From assembly GCF_000716675.1 (NCBI RefSeq), contig NZ_JNXT01000119.1, positions 1 to 10,009 on the forward strand: a stretch of 10,009 bases of DNA. The letters run 5' to 3'. The translations under genes were made by a program, and so were the position numbers. Source of the DNA: Streptomyces alboflavus (lineage in GTDB: Bacteria; Actinomycetota; Actinomycetes; Streptomycetales; Streptomycetaceae). Positions 1 to 5,667 of the stretch are shown one piece after another. The stretch's first letter is position 1. Each line of letters begins with the position of its first letter. The notes under the pieces were generated by a model, which made no database searches, had not been told where the DNA came from, and worked only from the letters and a program-made list of their open reading frames with translations.

Positions 1-7
1 GGTGGGA

Positions 8-34
8 CGGGCCCGCCGCGCAGCGGCGGGCCTG
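8..34. terminator. GC-rich hairpin, possible terminator of an upstream gene
   Basis: A perfect 9-bp inverted repeat (GCCCGCCGC at 11-19, GCGGCGGGC at 23-31) has a 3-nt loop, and a further G-C pair at 10/32 extends it. There is no following T-run, which is usual for actinomycete terminators. It may end transcription from a gene left of the window or insulate the polymerase gene at 176. The rest of 1-175 is GC-rich, and I recognise no coding sequence or promoter in it. Confidence 0.45.
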
Positions 35-175
35 GGGAAGGCGCCAGGGGCAGCCGCAGACCACCGGGCGGCGGACCCGCGCAAGGCGCGACGCCGACAC
101 CGGGGTGCCGGCCCCTCAGGGCGGCGGGAGCGTCGTCCGGGGGCGTTGTCAGTGGTGGGTGGCATCGTCGGGGGT

Positions 176-1879
176 ATGAGTGGTGGGCGGTGGGCGGTGG
201 CCGAGGCGGGTGGGGGTGTGAGCCTCGCCGTGCCTGTGGGGGAGGACGGGGGGCCCGTCGGCGCGGTCGAGCGGTTCGGCGGCGTCGCCGAGGCCGTGCT
301 CGCCCACCCGGGGGTGGAGCGGTGGGTGTGGCAGTCCACGGCCACCAGCTATCCGCGCGTCCTCGCGGCGGGCGCCCGCGTAGAGCGGTGCTACGACGTG
401 GAGGCCGCGGAGCTGCTGCTCCTCGGCCACGAGGGCCGCCTCGGCGAGCCCCGTTCGGCGGCCGCCGCCTGGGCCCGCCTGCACCGAAGACCCGTACCGC
501 CCGATCCCCCGCCCCGCGCCGCCGAGCCGGGCTCGCAGGACTCCCTCTTCGAACCCGCGTCGGCACTGCCCCTCCCTCTCGACGCCCTCCTGGAGGTGTA
601 CGCCGACCAGCTCCGGAGGCACGACGCCACCGCCCACCCGGGCCGCATGCGCCTGCTGACCGCCGCCGAGTCGGCGGGCATGCTCGTGGCCGCCGAGATG
701 AACGCCGCCGGTCTGCCCTGGCGCGCCGACGTGCACAAGGACGTCCTGCGCGAGCTCCTCGGCGAGCGGTACGGCGGCAGCGGCGAACCCCGCAGGCTCG
801 CCGAGCTCGCGGACGAGGTGTCCGCCGCGTTCGGCCACCGCGTGCGCCCCGACCTGCCCGCCGAGGTCGTGAAGGCGTTCGCCCGCGCCGGGATCCGGAT
901 CAAGTCGACGCGGAAGTGGGAGCTGGAGGAGGTCGACCACCCCGCGGTCAGGCCTCTGCTCCAGTACAAGACGCTGTACCGGATCTGGACGGCCCACGGC
1001 TGGTCCTGGCTCCAGGACTGGGTCCACGACGGCCGCTTCCGCCCCGAGTACACCCCGGGCGGCACCGTCACAGGACGCTGGACCACGAACGGCGGCGGCG
1101 CCCTGCAGATCCCCAAGGTCATCCGGCGTGCCGTCGTCGCCGATCCGGGCTGGCGCCTGGTCGTCGCCGACGCCGACCAGATGGAGCCGCGTGTCCTCGC
1201 CGCGATCTCCCGCGACCGGGGCCTGATGGACGTGGCGGGCAGCGAGGACGACCTGTACACCCGCCTCTCCGACCGCGCGTTCTCCGGCGACCGCGAGCAC
1301 GCCAAGCTGGCGCTGCTCGGCGCGGTGTACGGCCAGACGTCCGGCGACGGCCTGAAGAACCTCGCGGCGCTGCGCCGCCGCTTCCCGCTGGCCGTCGCGT
1401 ACGTCGACGACGCCGCGAAGGCCGGCGAGGAGGGCCGTCTCGTGCGGACCTGGCTCGGCCGCACCAGCCCCCCGGCCGTCGGGGCGGCCGACGACGACGG
1501 CGGCGAGGCGGGCATGCCCCAGGAGGCGGAGAGCACTCCGGCGGCCGCCACGGACGGCGAGTTCACCCCCGGGTACGCCTCCACCGACGCCCGCGCCCGC
1601 GGCCGCTTCACCCGCAACTTCGTCGTCCAGGGCAGCGCCGCCGACTGGGCCCTCCTCATGCTCGCCGCCCTGCGCAGGGCCACCGCCGGGATGCGCGCCG
1701 AGCTGGTCTTCTTCCAGCACGACGAGGTGATCGTGCACTGCCCCGAGGAGGAGGCCGAGGCCGTCGCCGCGGCGGTGCGGGACGCGGGGGACCTGGCGGG
1801 GCGGATCGCGTTCGGCGAGACGCCGGTGCGGTTCCCGTTCACGGTGGCCGTGGTGGAGTGCTACGCCGACGCCAAGTGA
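176..1879 (+). CDS. Family A DNA polymerase (DNA polymerase I-like; 'bifunctional 3'-5' exonuclease/DNA polymerase' family)
   Basis: This 567-aa protein should carry out template-directed DNA synthesis, probably in repair, as a stand-alone Klenow-like enzyme without the 5' nuclease domain of classical Pol I. The C-terminal palm/fingers are clear. Motif A is DADQMEPR (catalytic D332). The O-helix has R373, K377 and Y385 with the same spacing as E. coli R754/K758/Y766. A QGSAAD segment begins at Q485, and motif C is QHDEVIVH (H515, D516, E517). The N-terminal ~150 residues correspond to the exonuclease-like domain of this actinobacterial family (YDVEAAELLLLGHEG, D74), but I see no DxE exonuclease I motif, so proofreading is doubtful. 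Residues ~430-466 form an acidic, low-complexity insert between the O-helix and motif C. The ATG at 176 follows a weak G-run. The frame stays open to position 2, but that part looks non-coding. The gene converges on the regulator ending at 1899. The polymerase assignment is firm. Confidence 0.93.
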   Translation: MSGGRWAVAEAGGGVSLAVPVGEDGGPVGAVERFGGVAEAVLAHPGVERWVWQSTATSYPRVLAAGARVERCYDVEAAELLLLGHEGRLGEPRSAAAAWARLHRRPVPPDPPPRAAEPGSQDSLFEPASALPLPLDALLEVYADQLRRHDATAHPGRMRLLTAAESAGMLVAAEMNAAGLPWRADVHKDVLRELLGERYGGSGEPRRLAELADEVSAAFGHRVRPDLPAEVVKAFARAGIRIKSTRKWELEEVDHPAVRPLLQYKTLYRIWTAHGWSWLQDWVHDGRFRPEYTPGGTVTGRWTTNGGGALQIPKVIRRAVVADPGWRLVVADADQMEPRVLAAISRDRGLMDVAGSEDDLYTRLSDRAFSGDREHAKLALLGAVYGQTSGDGLKNLAALRRRFPLAVAYVDDAAKAGEEGRLVRTWLGRTSPPAVGAADDDGGEAGMPQEAESTPAAATDGEFTPGYASTDARARGRFTRNFVVQGSAADWALLMLAALRRATAGMRAELVFFQHDEVIVHCPEEEAEAVAAAVRDAGDLAGRIAFGETPVRFPFTVAVVECYADAK

Positions 1880-1898
1880 CGCCCCGGGCCACGGCCGT

Positions 1899-4800
1899 TC
1901 ACGCCAGCCGTTCCTTGAGCTCCGCGACCACCTTGGCGTTGACGCCGTCCAGGGATGCGAGGGCGGCGAGGGCCGCCTCCCACTGCGCGTACGCCTCCCG
2001 CGTGCGGCCCTCGGCGTGAAGGAGCAGCCCGTGCTGGTGGCGGGCGAGCCCGGCCATGTGCGTGTCGCCGCGCTGCTCGGCGCGGTCCAGGAGCAGGGCG
2101 CACTCGCGTGCGGCGTCGGGCGCGCGGGCGAGTTCGCGCAGGGCGCGGACCAGGCCGAGGCGGGACTGGGACTCGCCGTGCCAGTCCTGGTACTCGCCGT
2201 GCAGCCGCAGCGCCTCCTCGAAGTGGCCGCGGGCGGCGGCGGGTTCGCCGAGGGTGAGCCGGGCGTAGCCGATGTTGCAGTGGGCGGACTGGCGCACCAC
2301 GAGGTGCCCGATGCGTTCGCCGATGGCGAGGCTGCGCTCGTGGTGGGTGATGGCAGCGCGCGCGTCCGTGTGCTCGTACAGATTCCCGAGATGGCTGTAC
2401 GTGATGGCCTCGCTCAGCGGGTCGTCGAGCCCCCGGGCGAGGTCGAGGGCCTGCCGCAGGGCGGCCGCGGATTCGGTGTGCCGGCCGAGGCCTTCGAGGA
2501 GCAGCCCCCGGTGGTTCAGGGCCCGCCGCACGGAGGAGGTGTCGCCGAGGGCCCGCCACAGGTCGAGGGCCTCGTCGTTGAGCGCCAGGGCCTCACCGGC
2601 ACGCCCCGCCATGAATCGGTGCCCCGCGAGGTCGGACAGCGCCTGCGCACGGGCTCCCGGCTCCCCGCGCCGCCGCGCGGCCCCCACGGCGAGACCGCAC
2701 AGCCGGTCCAACTCGGTGAGCCTGCCCCGACGTTGCAGATACGGAAACAGATACCGGACGAGCCGCGGCACCAGGCCGCTGCCGTCCCCGGCGTGCCGCT
2801 CGACGAGCCTGACGACGTTCCCCAACTCCTGGTCGGCCCAGGCGAAGGCCTGGTCGGGGGCGGGGAAGGTGAGGGTGTGCGGGTCGGGTTCGGCGCTTGC
2901 CCCCGGGTCGGGCGCGGGCGCTTCCGCGGGCCGGGGATCGGGGGGGCCGAGGCGGTCGGTCTTGTCCTGGCCGTCGGGCATGATCGCGAGGAGGGCGTTT
3001 CGGGCCGTGGCCGCATACCAGGCGAGGGCCGTGCGGCCGGCCGACTCCGGGGGCGGGGAGGCGTGTTCGCGGGCGAAGTCGCGGACCAGGTCGTGGGGCG
3101 CGTAGCGGCCGTACGCGGTCTCGTCGAGCAGGGCGACGTCGACGAGGCGGTCCAGGGCCGACTGGGCGCGGCGGCGGGGCAGGGCGAGCAGGCGGGCCAG
3201 CAGCGGGGCGCCGTACTCCGGCAGGTCCAGGGCGCCGACGGCGCACAGGGCGCGGGCCGCGTCCCGGTCGCCCTCCCGGTCGGACGTGCGCAGGGAAGCC
3301 AGGGCCACGTCGAGGGAGCGGCGTACGCTCAAGTCGTCGTGCTCCAGGTGGTGCAACCGGTCCCCGCACTCGGCGAGGAGCCCCGCGAGCGCGTCCGGCG
3401 TGAGCGCGCTGCGCGCGGCGAGCCGGGCCGCGACGATGCGCAGCGCCAGCGGCAGGCGGCCCGCGAGCGCCACCAGCGGGTGGTCGGCGGCGAGCCCCGC
3501 CCTGCCGGACGCGGTCCGGAGCAGCGCCGCGCTGTCCGCGTCGGACAGCGGCCCCAGCGGGAAGCGTGCCGCGCCGTCGAGGGCCGTCAGCTGCGAACGG
3601 CTCGTCACGATGACCGCGCAGCCGGGCCCGCCGGGCAGCAGCGGCCGCACCTGCGCGGCGCTCGCGGCGTCGTCCAGGACCAGCAGCGTGCGGGTCGGTG
3701 CGAGCAGTGACCGCAGCAACGCGGCCGCCGCGTCCGGGTCTTCGGGCGCGTGCCGCGCCTCCGTGCCGAGGTCCCGCAGGAGCGCGGCCAGGGCCTGGCC
3801 CGGGGTGAGCGGGGTCATGCCGGGGGTGGCGCCGCGCAGGTTGAGGTAGAGCTGGCCGTCGGGGAAGTCGGCGCGCAGCTCGTGCGCGGTGTGGACGGCC
3901 AGAGCGCTCTTGCCCACGCCTGCCATTCCGGCGAGTACGGCCACGCGGGGGCGGCCTGCGCGTGCCGCGGGCTGTGGGCGGGCCTCGGCCTCTGCTCCGG
4001 CTCCGGCCTCTGCTCCGGCTCCGGCTTCCACTTCGGCTTCGGCTTCGGCTTCGGGTACGTCGTGGTCTGCCGTCAGCAGTTCCCTGAGGCTTCGGGACTC
4101 GGACGTGCGCCCGGTGAAGTGGGGTGGTTTGGGCGGGAGTTGGGCGGGGCGGGGCAGGCGGGTGGGGGCGGACGCGGTTGGTCGGCCGCCCGCCAGGAGG
4201 GCCCGGGGCGGGCCCGGGTGCTGTTTCGCCGTCGCGGGGGACGGCTGGGGTTTCCGGGGCGGGGTCTGCGGATGCGGCTTCTGGGGCGGAGTCCCCGGGC
4301 GGGGCGGCGGCTGTCGCTCGGGGGCGGTCCGCGTCGCGGGCTCGGCCTGCGGGTGCGGTCGGGCGGGGGGCGGGGCGGCCCCCGTACGCAGCGGGTTCGC
4401 GTCGTCCGGCCCGGCGCCCCCGGCCACCTCCCCCCGGAGTACCTCCCCGTGCGCCTCCCGCACCGCCTCCCCCGGCTCCACGCCCAACTCCTCGACGAGG
4501 CGGCGGCGGAGCGCGCGGTGGACGGCCAGGGCCTCCGCCTGGCGGCCCGTGCGGTGCAGCAGGAGCATCAGCTGGCGGTGGAAGGTCTCGCGGAGCGGGT
4601 GCTCGGCGACGAGGGAGGCGAGTTCCGGGGTGCGGAAGGCGAGTTCGGCGAGGTGGCGGCCGGGTGCGCCGGCGGCGGCTTCGAGCAGCGCGTCGTAACG
4701 GCACTCCAGGAGCAGGAGGCGGGACTCCTCCAGGCGTTGTACGAGGGCGTGGCCCGCGGTGGCCGTCGGCAGGCCGGACAGCGGGGTGCCGCGCCAGAGC

Positions 4801-5198
4801 GCGAGGGCCGCACGGGCGGCTTCCTCGACGGCGGGCCAGTCCCGTTCGGCGTGCGCGGCGCGGGCCTGCGCGAAGCGGCGTTCGAAGACGCGTACGTCGA
4901 GTTCGCCGTCGTCGACGCGGAGGCGGTAGCCGGACGGTACGGCCCGGAGTCGGTCCGGGTCGTCCAGGAGACGGCGCAGGCGGGTCACGTGGTTCTGCAG
5001 GGAGGCGTGCGCGGAGGCGGGCGGGCCCTCGGCCCACAGCGCGTCCTTCAGGGCGTCGGCGGAGACCGCGCGGTCGGGTTCGAGGAGCAGCGCGGTGAGG
5101 AGGGCGCGGGCCTTGGGGCTGCGGACGGGGTGCGGTTCGCCTGCGGCGTCGTACACCGCGGGCACGCCGATGAGACCGAACCGCAGTTCGTTCGCCAT
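1899..5198 (-). CDS. Large AfsR/SARP-type transcriptional regulator: winged helix + BTAD + NB-ARC + TPR
   Basis: This 1099-aa multidomain protein is a probable cytoplasmic DNA-binding regulator of the AfsR-like class, which typically activates secondary metabolism. Residues 1-95 are an OmpR-like winged helix (SPKARALLTALLLEP, then ASLQNHVTRLRRLL). Residues ~100-256 are the BTAD (DVRVFERRF to VEELGVEPGEAVREAH). Residues ~262-360 are a Pro-rich linker. The NB-ARC/STAND ATPase runs from FTGR (361-364), with Walker A GMAGVGKS (424-431, K430), Walker B LVLDD (D509/D510), VTSR, RLPLAL and an MHD-like PHDLVRDFA (H702, D703). About six ~39-aa TPRs occupy residues 850-1083. ATP/ADP binding presumably controls activity, with the TPRs sensing a partner. 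A Glu/Ala-rich insertion (383-406) precedes Walker A. I chose ATG 5198 because the winged helix begins at once and a GGGGAG (5209-5214) lies upstream; the in-frame ATG at 5282 would add 28 unlikely residues. AfsR of S. coelicolor is 993 aa, so this is a relative and not necessarily AfsR. Confidence 0.92.
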   Translation of the reverse strand: MANELRFGLIGVPAVYDAAGEPHPVRSPKARALLTALLLEPDRAVSADALKDALWAEGPPASAHASLQNHVTRLRRLLDDPDRLRAVPSGYRLRVDDGELDVRVFERRFAQARAAHAERDWPAVEEAARAALALWRGTPLSGLPTATAGHALVQRLEESRLLLLECRYDALLEAAAGAPGRHLAELAFRTPELASLVAEHPLRETFHRQLMLLLHRTGRQAEALAVHRALRRRLVEELGVEPGEAVREAHGEVLRGEVAGGAGPDDANPLRTGAAPPPARPHPQAEPATRTAPERQPPPRPGTPPQKPHPQTPPRKPQPSPATAKQHPGPPRALLAGGRPTASAPTRLPRPAQLPPKPPHFTGRTSESRSLRELLTADHDVPEAEAEAEVEAGAGAEAGAGAEAEARPQPAARAGRPRVAVLAGMAGVGKSALAVHTAHELRADFPDGQLYLNLRGATPGMTPLTPGQALAALLRDLGTEARHAPEDPDAAAALLRSLLAPTRTLLVLDDAASAAQVRPLLPGGPGCAVIVTSRSQLTALDGAARFPLGPLSDADSAALLRTASGRAGLAADHPLVALAGRLPLALRIVAARLAARSALTPDALAGLLAECGDRLHHLEHDDLSVRRSLDVALASLRTSDREGDRDAARALCAVGALDLPEYGAPLLARLLALPRRRAQSALDRLVDVALLDETAYGRYAPHDLVRDFAREHASPPPESAGRTALAWYAATARNALLAIMPDGQDKTDRLGPPDPRPAEAPAPDPGASAEPDPHTLTFPAPDQAFAWADQELGNVVRLVERHAGDGSGLVPRLVRYLFPYLQRRGRLTELDRLCGLAVGAARRRGEPGARAQALSDLAGHRFMAGRAGEALALNDEALDLWRALGDTSSVRRALNHRGLLLEGLGRHTESAAALRQALDLARGLDDPLSEAITYSHLGNLYEHTDARAAITHHERSLAIGERIGHLVVRQSAHCNIGYARLTLGEPAAARGHFEEALRLHGEYQDWHGESQSRLGLVRALRELARAPDAARECALLLDRAEQRGDTHMAGLARHQHGLLLHAEGRTREAYAQWEAALAALASLDGVNAKVVAELKERLA
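3981..4052 (-). repeat. Coding Glu/Ala/Gly repeat tract inside the NB-ARC N-terminal segment
   Basis: Hexamer-like GGCTTC/GGCCTC/GGCTCC units on the plus strand encode alternating Glu-Ala and Gly-Ala residues (383-406) of the AfsR-like regulator. The tract sits between the FTGR motif and the Walker A loop. It lengthens that segment to 63 residues, roughly 30 more than I would expect. It is probably a disordered acidic insertion produced by slippage. Confidence 0.7.
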
Positions 5199-5280
5199 GC
5201 TCGCCCAACTCCCCGTTGCCGCCGGTCCGGCCACCTGCCGGATTCCGGCCCGCCGCGCCTTTCGAACGGCCGTTGGGCAC

Positions 5281-5316
5281 ATGTTAGCGATCTGTTGGCG
5301 GTGCCTGATGGGATCA
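5281..5316 (-). promoter_or_regulatory. Putative promoter/operator of the AfsR-like regulator
   Basis: Reading leftward, the hexamer TAACAT (complement of 5281-5286) fits the actinomycete TANNNT -10 consensus. The palindrome TGATGGGATCA (TGAT-GGG-ATCA, 5306-5316) lies 19 nt further upstream, where a -35 box would be. No TTGACA-like -35 is visible, so an activator-dependent promoter is possible. The predicted leader to ATG 5198 would be about 75 nt. The surrounding 5276-5325 is noticeably less GC-rich than its neighbours. Pattern match only. Confidence 0.28.
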
Positions 5317-5420
5317 CTACATCGGACCTGGCCCCGCCGGTGCGTGCGCTAAGCGCGTGGCTCGGGGGAGTGTCGCCGGCGCGGTCGGGTCCGCCCAAGC
5401 TGGCCTCTGGCCTTGGGGGG

Positions 5421-5441
5421 CGTCCCACTTGGCGTGGGACG
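5421..5441. terminator. Perfect 8-bp hairpin, possible terminator
   Basis: CGTCCCAC (5421-5428) and GTGGGACG (5434-5441) pair perfectly around the 5-nt loop TTGGC. It lies downstream of the kinase gene in its direction of transcription and upstream of the regulator promoter, so it could be a second, back-up terminator. The GTGGGAC arm also recurs (within 5513-5524 and 5587-5598) ahead of the later repeat copies, so it may be part of the repeat module. Confidence 0.45.
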
Positions 5442-5469
5442 GGGGCGGCGCCTGATCGCGCTGCGCGCT

Positions 5470-5494
5470 CGTCCTCAAGCGCCGGACGGGCTGA
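5470..5494. repeat. Dispersed 25-bp repeat, copy 1
   Basis: The unit starts CGTCCTCAAG and ends GGACGGGCTGA. It contains a small stem, CGTCC-N9-GGACG. It differs from copies 2 and 3 at one base (AAG against AAA). It is preceded by a GCGCTGCGCGCT stretch that resembles GCGCTTCGCGCT before copy 2. From general knowledge this sequence type is frequent in Streptomyces intergenic regions. Confidence 0.8.
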
Positions 5495-5551
5495 ATTCGC
5501 CCCGGTCTCTCCCTCGGGTGGGACCGCCTCCGCCGGATCGCGCTTCGCGCT

Positions 5552-5576
5552 CGTCCTCAAACGCCGGACGGGCTGA
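5552..5576. repeat. Dispersed 25-bp repeat, copy 2
   Basis: It is identical over 25 bp to copy 3 and starts 82 bp after copy 1. The segment CTCGGGTGGGAC at 5513-5524 precedes it and recurs at 5587-5598 before copy 3, so the duplicated module is larger than the 25-bp core. Confidence 0.8.
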
Positions 5577-5625
5577 AAATGTCCCCCTCGGGTGGGACGG
5601 GGCGCCGCCGGTCGGCCTGCGGCCT

Positions 5626-5650
5626 CGTCCTCAAACGCCGGACGGGCTGA
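5626..5650. repeat. Dispersed 25-bp repeat, copy 3
   Basis: It is identical to copy 2 and starts 74 bp after it. Its terminal GACGGGC (5641-5647) forms one arm of the hairpin next to the kinase stop codon, so the repeat has been used as half of a putative terminator. Confidence 0.8.
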
Positions 5651-5662
5651 CATCGGCCCGTC
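5641..5662 (-). terminator. Terminator-like hairpin of the two-component operon
   Basis: GACGGGC (5641-5647) and GCCCGTC (5656-5662) form a perfect 7-bp stem around an 8-nt loop, beginning 5 nt past the kinase TGA (5668-5670). There is no U-run. The position directly after the stop codon supports an intrinsic terminator of the kind common in actinomycetes. Confidence 0.55.
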
Positions 5663-5667
5663 GTGGG

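Larger units (their letters stand above)
5199..5667. other. 469-bp intergenic region between sensor kinase and AfsR-like regulator
   Basis: No credible gene was found here. From the regulator side it contains a possible promoter (5281-5316), a perfect hairpin (5421-5441), three copies of a 25-bp dispersed repeat (5470-5494, 5552-5576, 5626-5650) and a terminator hairpin next to the kinase stop (5641-5662). The repeats and terminator separate the kinase operon from the regulator, so the latter is probably transcribed on its own. Confidence 0.7.

Noticed and set aside
1880..1898. Bidirectional terminator between the convergent genes
   Set aside because: The 19 bp contain only GGCC-AC-GGCC, a 4-bp stem with a 2-nt loop, which is too weak to call.
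149..2019. Long open frames overlapping the polymerase in other frames and on the other strand
   Set aside because: They are GC-bias shadows: low-complexity Arg/Ala/Gly/Pro translations with no domain, while the 176-1879 frame carries all polymerase motifs.
5199..5282. N-terminal extension of the AfsR-like regulator to ATG 5282
   Set aside because: The winged helix starts right after ATG 5198, which has a plausible RBS. The extra 28 residues are basic and unlike SARP N-termini, and a likely -10 box overlaps that ATG.
2016..5576. Long plus-strand frames opposite the AfsR-like gene
   Set aside because: Only the minus-strand frame shows winged helix, BTAD, Walker A/B and TPR motifs; the plus frames show no recognisable motif.
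5432..5650. Insertion sequence or miniature transposon
   Set aside because: There is no transposase, terminal inverted repeat pair or target-site duplication. The copies are direct repeats of a short core.
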